Shown: piece after piece, positions 8,705-17,120 of the stretch | Layout of the letters: every line of letters begins with the position of its first letter | Numbering within the stretch: position 1 is the first letter of the stretch | Assembly (NCBI GenBank): GCA_022820665.1 | Contig: JAJEFB010000026.1 | Span: 62,001 to 126,000 of the forward strand | DNA: 64,000 bases | From: Anaerolineae bacterium | Lineage (GTDB): Bacteria > Chloroflexota > Anaerolineae > Aggregatilineales > Phototrophicaceae | Direction of reading: 5' to 3' | Notes under the pieces: model-generated | What the model was told of the DNA's origin: nothing | Seen by the model: only the letters and a program-made list of their open reading frames with translations | Databases searched by the model: none | Program-made: the position numbers and the translations under genes

Positions 8705-9115
8705 GTGCTTGAACCAAGACAGGTGTTGACGCTGCAAGCTTTGGTAGACACCATAATTCCGGAAGATGACTATCCGGGCGGCTGGGAATCTGGCGTCGGG
8801 GACTACCTGCTGCGTCAACTGGAAAGCGACCTGAGAAATTGTCTGACAGCGTATCGAGACTGGCTGGATGCGCTCGAAATAGAAGCCGAAAGAGTGTTTC
8901 GACGTCCGTTTGCCAGCCTCGACCTGGAGTCGAGAACGGCTTTGCTCGAAGCCATTGAACAAGGCGATATTAAGTCGGCTTGGTCCGTCGATCGAGCAAC
9001 GTTTTTCGCTCAGATTGTTGAACACTGTACCGAAGGCTTTTATGCCGATCCGGGCAACGGAGCCAATCGTGACGGGATCGCCTGGGCCATGGTGGGTTTC
9101 GAGGTGACGGCATGA
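8705..9115 (+). CDS. Gluconate 2-dehydrogenase subunit 3-like protein
   Basis: A 136-residue small subunit of the type that accompanies membrane or periplasmic GMC dehydrogenases (gluconate_2-dh3 family). The opening segment, QVLTLQALVDTIIPEDDYPG, is the family hallmark, here with GVGDYLLRQL after it. Many relatives carry a Tat signal; this one begins almost at the domain, so it has no export signal of its own. The GTG start at 8705 is supported by GGGAG at 8693-8697. Its last four bases overlap the GMC gene start (ATGA), so the two proteins are almost certainly partners in one oxidoreductase. Confidence 0.85.
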   Translation: MLEPRQVLTLQALVDTIIPEDDYPGGWESGVGDYLLRQLESDLRNCLTAYRDWLDALEIEAERVFRRPFASLDLESRTALLEAIEQGDIKSAWSVDRATFFAQIVEHCTEGFYADPGNGANRDGIAWAMVGFEVTA

Positions 9116-10731
9116 GCCAATACGATGTGATCGTGGTCGGTTCCGGCGCCGGTGGCGGCGTGACGGCCGCAGTGCTCGCGGAAGCGGGCAAATCGGTATT
9201 GCTATTGGAACGCGGCCGAGAGCTTTCCACCGAGGCCATCGGGCGCGACCACTTGCGCAACCAACGCGTGTCGCTATACGGGCACAACGCCGGACCGGAT
9301 ATCGACGGCAATCCACGCACGAGCGACGATGGCCGGGTCATTCGTCCGCACGAGCCAGGTTACCTGAACAACGCCGCCTGCCTGGGCAGCGGCACGCGCG
9401 TCTATGCCGCACAGGCTTGGCGCTATATGCCACAGGACTTCCGCATGGCCAGCATCTACGGTGTTCCCGAGGACAGTTCCCTGGCAGATTGGCCAATTTC
9501 CTACGACGATCTTGCGCCCTATTACGAGAAAGTGGAGTGGGAGCTGGGCGTCTGTGGCGATGACCGGACGATGTACCATCTACCCAAATACAAGAAGCCG
9601 TATCCTATGCCGGCCTTGCCCTTGCCGGGGAAATCGCGCGTACATTTGAAAGGACTGGAAGCGCTGGGTTGGCGGGGGCTGCGTATGCCCAGATTGATCA
9701 ATTCTATCCCGTACAACGATCGGCCTGCCTGCGCCTATTGTCAGCATTGTTTTGGGTTCGGTTGCCCGAACGATTCCAAAAACGGCAGCCACAATACGAC
9801 GATTCCGCGCGCGTTGCGCTCGGGAAACTGTGAACTGCGTTCCCAGGTGATGGCTCGGGAGCTGTTGACCAGCGATGCCGGCTCGGTCAATGGACTGTCT
9901 GTTGTAGCGGCCGACGGGACCGAAGAGGTCATAACAGCCGGGGTCGTGGTTTTGAGCTGCGGCGCGGTTGAAACCGCGCGCCTCTTGCTCAATTCGGCCA
10001 CCAGGCGCGAGCCCAATGGCATCGGCAACAACAGCGATCAGGTGGGGCGGCATCTGCAGGGGCACTATTATCCGGGGGCGTCAGGGCTTTTTCCAGACGA
10101 GATCTATGATGGCTTGGGACCGGGCGCGTCGATCGCGACCTGCGATTTCAATCACGACAACGGCGACATCATCGGCGGGGGTATGTTGACCGATTCCGAT
10201 GTCTGCACGCCGATTGTCGTCTGGAAAAGCCAGTACCCGCCCGATGCGCCGCGATGGGGAATCGAAGCGAAACGATTCATGCGAGAAAACTTCCGACGCA
10301 TCAACGACATCAACGGACCCGTACACGAGATTCCTCATCCAGACGGGCGGGTGACGATCAACTCGAAAGTAAGAGATCGCTACGGAATACCAGTGGCGCA
10401 TCTTTCGGGTACGACTCATCCGGAAACGGTTCGCACCGCGAGTTTCATACACGAACGCGCGCGCGAATGGCTGCGCGCGTCAGGCGCGATCAAGGTTTGG
10501 GGGGCAGCGCCGGTCCTGCGTCTCTCCGGTGGACAGCACCAAGCCGGAACCTGTCGTATGGGCGAGGATCCCGCGACCTCGGTTGTGGACAAATGGTGCC
10601 GCGTACACAGTCAGGATAACCTTTTTGTTGCCGATGCTTCGCCGCATGTGACCAACGGTGGTTTCAATCCGGCGGAAACGATTATGGCGCTGGCATGGCG
10701 AACGGCGGAAAATATCGTTAATTCTTGGTAG
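9112..10731 (+). CDS. GMC-family FAD-dependent oxidoreductase
   Basis: A 539-residue flavoprotein that probably oxidises an alcohol group on a sugar or polyol. The N-terminal Rossmann motif GSGAGGG (about 11-17) and the ERG segment near residue 40 bind FAD. A Cys-rich stretch around 203-215 (CAYCQHCFGFGC) resembles that of gluconate/2-keto-gluconate dehydrogenase large subunits. The C-terminus has HQAGTCRMG and the GGFNPAETIMALA segment with the conserved active-site Asn. No signal peptide is present, matching the missing signal in the small subunit, and no cytochrome subunit is adjacent. The electron acceptor is therefore open. It is convergent with the sulfatase gene. Confidence 0.9.
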   Translation: MSQYDVIVVGSGAGGGVTAAVLAEAGKSVLLLERGRELSTEAIGRDHLRNQRVSLYGHNAGPDIDGNPRTSDDGRVIRPHEPGYLNNAACLGSGTRVYAAQAWRYMPQDFRMASIYGVPEDSSLADWPISYDDLAPYYEKVEWELGVCGDDRTMYHLPKYKKPYPMPALPLPGKSRVHLKGLEALGWRGLRMPRLINSIPYNDRPACAYCQHCFGFGCPNDSKNGSHNTTIPRALRSGNCELRSQVMARELLTSDAGSVNGLSVVAADGTEEVITAGVVVLSCGAVETARLLLNSATRREPNGIGNNSDQVGRHLQGHYYPGASGLFPDEIYDGLGPGASIATCDFNHDNGDIIGGGMLTDSDVCTPIVVWKSQYPPDAPRWGIEAKRFMRENFRRINDINGPVHEIPHPDGRVTINSKVRDRYGIPVAHLSGTTHPETVRTASFIHERAREWLRASGAIKVWGAAPVLRLSGGQHQAGTCRMGEDPATSVVDKWCRVHSQDNLFVADASPHVTNGGFNPAETIMALAWRTAENIVNSW

Positions 10732-10757
10732 GATTGCGCTTTCTGCTTGGGGTCGCG

Positions 10758-12098
10758 CTACCATTTGATGGGCATTGTTCCGGTTTCGTCCAGCGGGTAG
10801 CCCCACTTGTCGACGTAATCTCGGCCGGACAGAAACTCGTCTCCCATCTCGTCGAGTTTTCCTTGCAGCAGGTTGTCCAAGTCGCGTTGAATTTTTGCGA
10901 CTTCCTGACGGTCGGCCAGATTCTCCAGTTGATAGGGATCAGCCTCGTTATCAAAGAGCAGCCAAGGTCCATCCAGTTTGCGGCAGTAAGTATATCGAGC
11001 GCTGCGGATGCCGCGGTATTCGACGCCGCCTCTGCCCCGGTGCCATTCGCCGAAAGGGTGGAAGCAGGCGAGAAGGGCGCCTTCATCATCACTTGCGGGG
11101 TTATCTATATTCGGCGAGAAATTCCGTCCGTCCACGCCTTCGGGGATTGGCAAATCACAGATGCCCAGGAGCGTCGGCATGATGTCATGCGCGTTGAGAA
11201 AACAGTCGACGCTTCGCCCCGCGCGGCCATACTTTGCCGGATAGCGCAAAAGAAAGGGCACGCGAATCGACTCCTCAAAAGGTTTCTGCTTGCGCTGCAT
11301 ACCCTGTGAACCGAGCATATCGCCATGGTCGGAGGCGAATACAAGCGCGGTATCCTCGCCGTGGCCGCAGTCATCAAGGGTCTTGAAGATATCGTCAACG
11401 CTCTTGTCGATGGCGGTGCAGTGCGCGTAGTAGCCGGCTATCCATTCACGAGCGTCAGCAGCCAAGTCCTGGGGTACATTGGGACGCAACTGTATATCTT
11501 GCGGACGGTACATGTCACGATATTCCTGCGGCGCGGTCTCATAGGGATCATGCGGCGGACCCCAGGACAGCGCCAGCAAGAAAGGTTGATCGGCATCTTG
11601 GGAGCGGATGAAAGCTTGCGCGTCCTCGGTCTGCGCGACGACGTCATAGCCGTCCCAAAAGCGTATTGTCGGATCATCATTGGCGTAATATGCCGACCGG
11701 TTATAGTCGTGGCTGCATTCCAGCGCCTTGAAGTAATCGAATCCCAGGCGTCGCTCGGGGGGAATGTAGTTGCGGCGACCGCCGCTATTCACGTGCCACT
11801 TGCCTATGTAAGCCGTGTTGTATCCTTCTTTCTTGAAAGCATCGCCCAGCCCGACCGGGTCGCTGCTGATCGGCACGTCATTTATGATGACGCCATGCGT
11901 CAGCGGATATTGGCCGGTGAGAAAGCTGGCGCGCCAGGGACAGCAAACGGAGTAACCGGATATGGCATGCCTGAAATTGAGGCTTTCACCGGCCAGCCGG
12001 TCGATGTTTGGGGTCTTGACTTGCGCATTGCCGGCGTATCCCAGCGCTTGCAGACGCCACTGGTCGGTCAACAGGAAAACGACATTGGGTTTGGACAT
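10758..12098 (-). CDS. Sulfatase (formylglycine type)
   Basis: A 446-residue sulfatase. NVVFLLTDQWR near the N-terminus supplies a metal ligand, and residues 52-56 read C-C-P-W-R, the C-x-P-x-R site where Cys52 is converted to formylglycine. The following ASFLTGQYP matches the family. Later motifs include KWHV near residue 100 and the metal site FASDHGDMLG. The length fits one-domain arylsulfatases or choline-sulfatase/N-sulfoglucosamine-type enzymes. No signal peptide is seen, so a cytoplasmic place is suggested, acting on an imported sulfate ester. It is the last gene of the minus-strand set starting at 15847, separated by 121 bp from the reductase gene. GGAA-rich ribosome binding sequence precedes the ATG. 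Confidence 0.92.
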   Translation of the reverse strand: MSKPNVVFLLTDQWRLQALGYAGNAQVKTPNIDRLAGESLNFRHAISGYSVCCPWRASFLTGQYPLTHGVIINDVPISSDPVGLGDAFKKEGYNTAYIGKWHVNSGGRRNYIPPERRLGFDYFKALECSHDYNRSAYYANDDPTIRFWDGYDVVAQTEDAQAFIRSQDADQPFLLALSWGPPHDPYETAPQEYRDMYRPQDIQLRPNVPQDLAADAREWIAGYYAHCTAIDKSVDDIFKTLDDCGHGEDTALVFASDHGDMLGSQGMQRKQKPFEESIRVPFLLRYPAKYGRAGRSVDCFLNAHDIMPTLLGICDLPIPEGVDGRNFSPNIDNPASDDEGALLACFHPFGEWHRGRGGVEYRGIRSARYTYCRKLDGPWLLFDNEADPYQLENLADRQEVAKIQRDLDNLLQGKLDEMGDEFLSGRDYVDKWGYPLDETGTMPIKW

Positions 12099-12219
12099 AG
12101 GCTTCCATTCCGTTGTATATGAACGTGTTACTCGAAAGTTGATGTGACTGGCAAGCTCATAATATCGCCTTCGGCTTCATCATGGTTGATCTCCTCTAAT
12201 TGCTATGCATTACTCAATA

Positions 12220-13209
12220 CTACAACTTTGACCGCCAAAATTCGGCTAAGTCTAAACTACGAAACTCGTCCCATTCGCGCCTGAATGCCGCCAAGCCTTC
12301 ATCGACATTGAATGCGCGACGTCCCAGAGCCTTCGCAGTTTTTTCTGTGCTGGCGATCGTGCGAAAGGGAATGCCGATGTGACGATGCGCATCCAGGACT
12401 GCGGGATCGGTGACCGTCGTGTTGATCAGCGCGGGATCGGCGTCAAATGCCTTCGCGATCTCGTGCGCCAGGTCGACGCGGTTGATGGATTCGCTGCCGA
12501 AGCAGTGGAAGATGCCATTGCAATCATGCTGCGCCAGGCGCAAGAGCATATCCGCGCAGTCGGAAGCCAAAGTCGGATGCGCGACATCGTTGACCTTGGG
12601 TCCGGTCCAGACTGTCGCTGGCAGTCCCGCTGCCAACCGGTAAATCACGTAGACAGAAAAGTCGAATCCCAAGCCGTTGTCCGTCCGCGCCAGCGAGGGC
12701 GCCGCGTAATTCAAGCCGTAGATGCCCGCCAGCCTGCCGATGCCGTAATTCAGGTCCTCCATCACGCTCAGTTCGCGCTCGGAGGCGAACTTCATGATGC
12801 CGTAGAAGTTCACTGGACAGGGTGGCGAGCTTTCGTCCACCAGATCGGCGCGGCCATCGAAGACCCAGTCGGAAGAGACAAATACCAAGCGCGCCTTCAC
12901 GTCGCGGCAGGCTTCCGCCAGGGCGCGCGTGCCATCGACCATGATCGACCAGGACAGCTCCCGATTCGTATCCATGAAGATCTGATCGAGGATGGCGGCG
13001 GTGTGAATAACCGCATCTGGCTGGTACTTGAGGATGGAAGCGCGAACGCCCTCATGATCGGCGAAATCCAGGGGATCAAGCTGGTAATCCACGTTCCATT
13101 CCGGCTCTGGACCGTATTGCGAGGCAATGATTTCTATTCCACGTCCCCGCGCCAAGCGGATGACGTTGCTGCCGACCAGACCCGTGCCGCCGGTGACATA
13201 GAGTCGCAT
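12220..13209 (-). CDS. RmlD-like extended SDR, NAD(P)-dependent sugar reductase/epimerase
   Basis: A 329-residue extended short-chain dehydrogenase. TGGTGLVG (6-13) is the nucleotide-binding loop, VIHTAA near residue 70 is the family segment, and the active site is S113 with YGIMK (about 137-141). The overall order resembles dTDP-4-dehydrorhamnose reductase (RmlD) or WcaG-type epimerases, but the surrounding genes are catabolic rather than for surface polysaccharide. It is 30 bp downstream of the RraA-like gene and probably in the same operon. The substrate is unknown. Confidence 0.85.
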   Translation of the reverse strand: MRLYVTGGTGLVGSNVIRLARGRGIEIIASQYGPEPEWNVDYQLDPLDFADHEGVRASILKYQPDAVIHTAAILDQIFMDTNRELSWSIMVDGTRALAEACRDVKARLVFVSSDWVFDGRADLVDESSPPCPVNFYGIMKFASERELSVMEDLNYGIGRLAGIYGLNYAAPSLARTDNGLGFDFSVYVIYRLAAGLPATVWTGPKVNDVAHPTLASDCADMLLRLAQHDCNGIFHCFGSESINRVDLAHEIAKAFDADPALINTTVTDPAVLDAHRHIGIPFRTIASTEKTAKALGRRAFNVDEGLAAFRREWDEFRSLDLAEFWRSKL

Positions 13210-13239
13210 ACTTCTTTCCAGGATGATTCCTAAATGAGA

Positions 13240-13953
13240 TCAGGACTTAGACAGGCGCTTTCCCAAATTGGCGACGAGGCGCGACATTTCTGCAAAAGCC
13301 TCGCGCATGTCCCCCAGGCTCGCGGCTCCACTTTGTGCCAGGTCAATGACGACCGCTTCAGCGGCGGCGTATTCGGCGCAGGCATCCGCTAGATCCGCCG
13401 CGATTTCGAGCGGAATGGTCGTTACGCCGTTGGCGTCACCATGCAGCAAGTCGTTCGGATAGACGTCGATGCCGCCAACTTGCACTGGCAGGTGCAGATC
13501 GAGCAAGTGCATATATCCGTGCGCGCAGACCACGCCATCGTAAAAGACTGGGAAGCCAATGCGCTCGATCTGCTCGAGATCTCTGCCCGGTCCGTTCGTA
13601 ACCAAACCGGCCGCGCCAAAGGCTTTGAAGGTGTTGCTGAAAACATCGCCGAAATTCGCGGCGGCGCCTGTCGTATCGAGATTCTGTAAGACGATCGCTG
13701 CCGGACCAGACAACTCGTCGAAGCGGCTTATCAGGTCCGGTATTTTAGGGACATCGTGATCTGGAGGTTCGGCAAAGGTGCGGCAGGTCGCGGTGGAGGC
13801 GAAACCCACCATCGGCGGCAGATCCGGGAACGCCGCCTTAATCTCCCGGGTCATGAAGCCTTGATTGCGGGGACGAACCTCAAACAGTTCAATGACATTG
13901 CAGATGGTGGCTGTGTCGAATTGTCTCAGCTTTTCTAATACTTTTGCCTGCAT
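13240..13953 (-). CDS. RraA-like / HMG (CHA) aldolase family protein
   Basis: A 237-residue member of the RraA family, which includes class II pyruvate aldolases cleaving 4-hydroxy-4-methyl-2-oxoglutarate-type acids and ribonuclease inhibitors. The family core is present: FGDVFSNTFKAFGAAGLVTNG followed by GRD, where Arg and Asp are the substrate and metal ligands, and PVFYDG. The usual DG-x-x-RD is changed to NGPGRD. It lies between the reductase and the ComA-like gene, which favours an aldolase role in breaking down an oxo-acid over RNase regulation. Ribosome binding sequence GGAGCGAAGG precedes ATG 13953. Confidence 0.85.
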   Translation of the reverse strand: MQAKVLEKLRQFDTATICNVIELFEVRPRNQGFMTREIKAAFPDLPPMVGFASTATCRTFAEPPDHDVPKIPDLISRFDELSGPAAIVLQNLDTTGAAANFGDVFSNTFKAFGAAGLVTNGPGRDLEQIERIGFPVFYDGVVCAHGYMHLLDLHLPVQVGGIDVYPNDLLHGDANGVTTIPLEIAADLADACAEYAAAEAVVIDLAQSGAASLGDMREAFAEMSRLVANLGKRLSKS

Positions 13954-13995
13954 ATTGGCCTTCGCTCCTTGATTTGAACGGATGTCGGGACCAGT

Positions 13996-14817
13996 TTACC
14001 GTTGACTGCCTTTCTTGGCTTCTGCGCGCATCGTTTCGACATATAGCGCCTGACTCGGCATCACGTTGGATACATTGCAGTTTTCGCCAAACATCGCGAA
14101 GTAGCTGGTCAGATTATCGTACCAAAGCATGGGTCCTTCTTTGGGCGAGGTTGCTTCAAAAACAAGTTTCTCCAAGCCGAGTTCGTCCACGACTTTGCCG
14201 ATTTCTTCGGCTGCCCATTGGCCTTGCAGGTCGAATTCTTCATGGTCAATCATGACGATGAAGGCGCCGTCTTCCAGGGCAGGCGCGACGCCTTGCAGAA
14301 TTTCATCGGCAGAGGAGGGCCGTGGCGGCAGACTCTTGTCCCAATGCCAGATCGGGTGATGTTCTTGAATGATACGCATGTTGTTTTCCAGGGCAAATTT
14401 TCGCCAGGCTTTCCACTGCGCAGGGCTGATTTCGTCGGTGGTATTCATAAATTCGATGACGCCGTAACCCAGTTCGCGCGCGGCGACAATCGCCTCTTCG
14501 ACCACGCCATTGTGGTATGCCGTCATGAAGAAGCCGTGATCAAGATAAGGCTCGACGCCGTAGTGCTGATAAGCGGCGATCTTGCGTTTGAGCCAGTCGT
14601 GTGGGCTGAAAATGACTTGCGATGTAACGATCTTGACATAATCCAGTCGCTGCCCGGCGACCTCGAGGAAGTCTTCCAGTTCGGTCAAGCCCATGCGCTC
14701 GATATAGTGGGGCGCTTCATCGTAGCCGACATCTTTCAGCCAGGTCTGCCGCAATTGACGCGGCTTTTCGAAATAGGGCGCCTTGAATACGTCTTTCATG
14801 GAAAGCGTCGACATCAT
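13996..14817 (-). CDS. Phosphosulfolactate synthase (ComA)-like TIM-barrel protein
   Basis: A protein of about 273 residues matching the ComA family pattern along its length: the PRQLRQTWLKDVG opening, the TELEDFLEVAGQRLDYVKI segment with Lys62, KIAAYQHYGVEPYLDHGFF, the ELGYGVIEFMNTTDEIS block and the final LVFEATS...FGENCNVSNVMP. True ComA joins sulfite to phosphoenolpyruvate to give phosphosulfolactate for coenzyme M; bacterial relatives include spore YitD and stress-linked homologues. Nothing else of coenzyme M synthesis is present here. With an RraA-like aldolase, a dehydrogenase and a sulfatase around it, a carbon-carbon or carbon-sulfur cleaving role in a catabolic path is possible (inference). 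ATG 14817 is chosen as the family starts there; in-frame starts at 14848 and 14868 exist, the last overlapping the upstream gene. Confidence 0.8.
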   Translation of the reverse strand: MMSTLSMKDVFKAPYFEKPRQLRQTWLKDVGYDEAPHYIERMGLTELEDFLEVAGQRLDYVKIVTSQVIFSPHDWLKRKIAAYQHYGVEPYLDHGFFMTAYHNGVVEEAIVAARELGYGVIEFMNTTDEISPAQWKAWRKFALENNMRIIQEHHPIWHWDKSLPPRPSSADEILQGVAPALEDGAFIVMIDHEEFDLQGQWAAEEIGKVVDELGLEKLVFEATSPKEGPMLWYDNLTSYFAMFGENCNVSNVMPSQALYVETMRAEAKKGSQR

Positions 14818-14854
14818 TTCTCTCTCTTTCGGAGCCTTGGCCTCCGCCATTGGC

Positions 14855-15847
14855 TCAGGACCAGTCAAGTATTATCCCCATCGCGTCAAGATTCCATTCC
14901 GCCAGCAGGTCGTAGGCTGCCCCAATTTCGCCCCAATGAAAGCGATGGCTTATCAATGGGGCGACAGTGACGCGCCCAGTTTGGAGCAGCTTCAGGGCAG
15001 TTCGCTGTTCATCGCGCAGGGTCCACCAGCCTGGCGCCGAAGAGGGTCGAGCGGCGGTGTCAATATGCGCGCCTATCAGGGTGATTCCCTTTTTGTGCAC
15101 CCGCTTGTAGAAATCGAATGATTCGGTCGCTCCCCGGGAACTGCCGAGCAAGGCAATCCTGCCGCCAAAGGCGGTTATGTCGCAGGCGGTCATTAGCGCT
15201 GCGGGATTCCCGGTGGCTTCGACCACAACCTGGAACCTTTCTTCAAGGGCGCCTGCCGCTATTGTATCTTTTGCAGTGCTTTCAGCCGAGACAATATCGT
15301 CAGCGCCCAACTTATGCGCCAGTCTCAAGCGGCTCTGGTGATTGTCGACGGCGACCGCAGGCATGGCGCCCGCAACGCGGGCAACCTGCAATGCCAGCTG
15401 GCCCACCAATCCCGCGCCGAGCACGGCAACCGCTTCACCCAGCTCGAGGCGCGTTTTGCGTACCGCTTGCAGCGAGGTCGCCAGGAGTTGAAAAAAGGTC
15501 GCGTGCTCATCGTCCAGGTCAGGCGCCAGCTGATGGCAGAGCGCCTCCTTGACGAGCGCATGGCTGGCATGGCGAGATTTGCTCGCGACCCGGTCGCCGA
15601 TTTTAAGGTTGCGGACTGCCGCGCCGATCTGGACAATCTCGCCGACATGGCTGTAACCGACAGACTTTGGGTATTGAACCGCGAGACCTGGCAGATTCAA
15701 CATGATCGCGCGCTCGGTCCCTGGGCTGATCAAGGTCTTGGTCGTCCGAACCAATACTTCGTCGGGCGCCGGGGAGGGCAACTCGTCGGGCTCCAGTCGA
15801 ATGATGCCGGGTTGGATTACGAAGGCGCGCTGAGTTTTGCTTGTCAT
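14855..15847 (-). CDS. Zinc-type (MDR) alcohol dehydrogenase family protein
   Basis: A medium-chain dehydrogenase of about 330 residues. The N-terminal GroES-like fold has SPGTERAIM, VGYSHVGEIVQIG and KIGDRVAS; the Rossmann domain has VLGAGLVGQLALQVARVAG and VAVDNH. The Cys/His zinc ligands of classical alcohol dehydrogenases are not evident in the usual places, resembling the group found with sugar and polyol catabolism and Bacteriochlorophyll BchC-like proteins. ATG 15847 is selected because homologues start near here; no strong ribosome binding site is visible and an in-frame ATG lies upstream. It is the first gene of the minus-strand set and is divergent from the proline racemase gene. 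Confidence 0.82.
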   Translation of the reverse strand: MTSKTQRAFVIQPGIIRLEPDELPSPAPDEVLVRTTKTLISPGTERAIMLNLPGLAVQYPKSVGYSHVGEIVQIGAAVRNLKIGDRVASKSRHASHALVKEALCHQLAPDLDDEHATFFQLLATSLQAVRKTRLELGEAVAVLGAGLVGQLALQVARVAGAMPAVAVDNHQSRLRLAHKLGADDIVSAESTAKDTIAAGALEERFQVVVEATGNPAALMTACDITAFGGRIALLGSSRGATESFDFYKRVHKKGITLIGAHIDTAARPSSAPGWWTLRDEQRTALKLLQTGRVTVAPLISHRFHWGEIGAAYDLLAEWNLDAMGIILDWS

Positions 15848-15997
15848 TTCATATCTGTGAACGCTGTCGCCGTCCAATCTTAACATGTCGGACTGAATGC
15901 CGCACCTGGCATGTCGAAAAATCGCAGAGTGCAAGATTCGGCGTCGAATGGTATATTTGTACATCACAGTTCGGCATATGGAATTGATGCCAGTTCT

Positions 15998-17026
15998 ATG
16001 CGGACATCAAAGGTGGTTCAAATTGTTTCCTGCCATGCCGAGGGCGAGGTTGGCAATGTGATTGTCGGGGGCGTAGCTCCGCCGCCGGGGGAAACTATCT
16101 GGGAGCAAGCGCGTTGGATTGATGCGGATCAGAGCCTGCGCCGCTTCGTCTTGAACGAGCCGCGCGGCGGCGTCTTCAAGCATGTCAGCTTGCTGGTGCC
16201 GCCAAAACATCCTGACGCGGCCTTTGGCTTCATCGTCATGGAGCCCGAGCATACGCCGCCAATGTCCGGTTCCAACTCCATTTGCGTCGCGACCGTGCTG
16301 CTGGACACCGGCATGATTGAGACGCGAGAACCGGAAACGACGTTTTTGCTGGAAGCGCCGGCGGGATTGCTGCGCGTCCGCGCTTATTGCGCGGGTGGCA
16401 AGGCAAAGAGCATCGAAATCGACAACGTGCCGTCCTTTGCCGACCTGCTGGACGTCAAGCTCGAGCTTGAGGGACATGGAACGCTGACTGTCGATACGGC
16501 TTACGGGGGGGACAGTTTCGTTCTGGTTGATGCCCGTTCCTTGGGATTCGCGGTACTGCCCGATGAGGCGCTGGATCTGGCGAAAATGGGACGGAAGATC
16601 ACCCTTGCCGCGAATGAGCAAATTGGCTTCCAGCATCCCCAACAAGAGGCTTGGAATCACATTTCCTTCTGCCAATTTACTTTGCCGGTCGAGCGACAAG
16701 GAAATGTCTTGTCCGGGCGCAACACCGTGGCTATCGATCCGGGCAAACTGGATCGGTCGCCTTGTGGAACCGGCTGTTCAGCGCGGATGGCTGTATTACA
16801 CGCGCGGGGGGAAATGGCGCCGGGCGATCACTTCGCCGCGCGCTCGATTATCGGATCCCGATTCGATTGTCAAATCAAGGATGTAATCACTGTTGCCGGC
16901 CGTGCTGCGATTATCCCAAGCATTCGTGGACGAGCCTGGATTACCGGTACGCAGCAACTGATGCTCGATCCGGACGACCCCTGGCCGCAGGGTTATCGCC
17001 TCACCGATACCTGGCCCAAGATGTGA
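15998..17026 (+). CDS. Proline racemase superfamily protein with Ser/Cys active site (probable 4-hydroxyproline epimerase)
   Basis: A 342-residue protein of the proline racemase superfamily, which inverts or dehydrates proline and hydroxyproline by a two-base mechanism. The first catalytic site, normally MCGH, reads M-S90-G-S here; the second is DRSPC256GTG. A Ser/Cys pair has been reported in 4-hydroxyproline epimerases, while Thr/Cys marks trans-3-hydroxyproline dehydratase and Cys/Cys marks racemases. I therefore favour 4-hydroxyproline epimerase, though substrate is not proven. ATG 15998 matches the usual N-terminus ([16 protein letters not shown]). No hydroxyproline oxidase or deaminase lies next to it. 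It is divergent from the MDR gene and convergent with the GH127 operon. Confidence 0.85.
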   Translation: MRTSKVVQIVSCHAEGEVGNVIVGGVAPPPGETIWEQARWIDADQSLRRFVLNEPRGGVFKHVSLLVPPKHPDAAFGFIVMEPEHTPPMSGSNSICVATVLLDTGMIETREPETTFLLEAPAGLLRVRAYCAGGKAKSIEIDNVPSFADLLDVKLELEGHGTLTVDTAYGGDSFVLVDARSLGFAVLPDEALDLAKMGRKITLAANEQIGFQHPQQEAWNHISFCQFTLPVERQGNVLSGRNTVAIDPGKLDRSPCGTGCSARMAVLHARGEMAPGDHFAARSIIGSRFDCQIKDVITVAGRAAIIPSIRGRAWITGTQQLMLDPDDPWPQGYRLTDTWPKM

Positions 17027-17120
17027 CTGTCTATGTAAACTGCGGCGCTCATGTGACAAGCAGACGTATTATTTTGCGCGAGCGCGACATTCCTGGAATC
17101 TTTTGCTTGCCGCCGAGCGG

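Noticed and set aside
10725-12122. Several long plus-strand open frames opposite the sulfatase gene
   Set aside because: They mirror the sulfatase codons and show no family pattern, ribosome binding site or conserved start.
15848-15997. Two CATGTCG direct repeats and a TATATT box in the divergent region of the MDR and proline racemase genes
   Set aside because: No -35 box at a good distance and the repeats are short; not above chance expectation.
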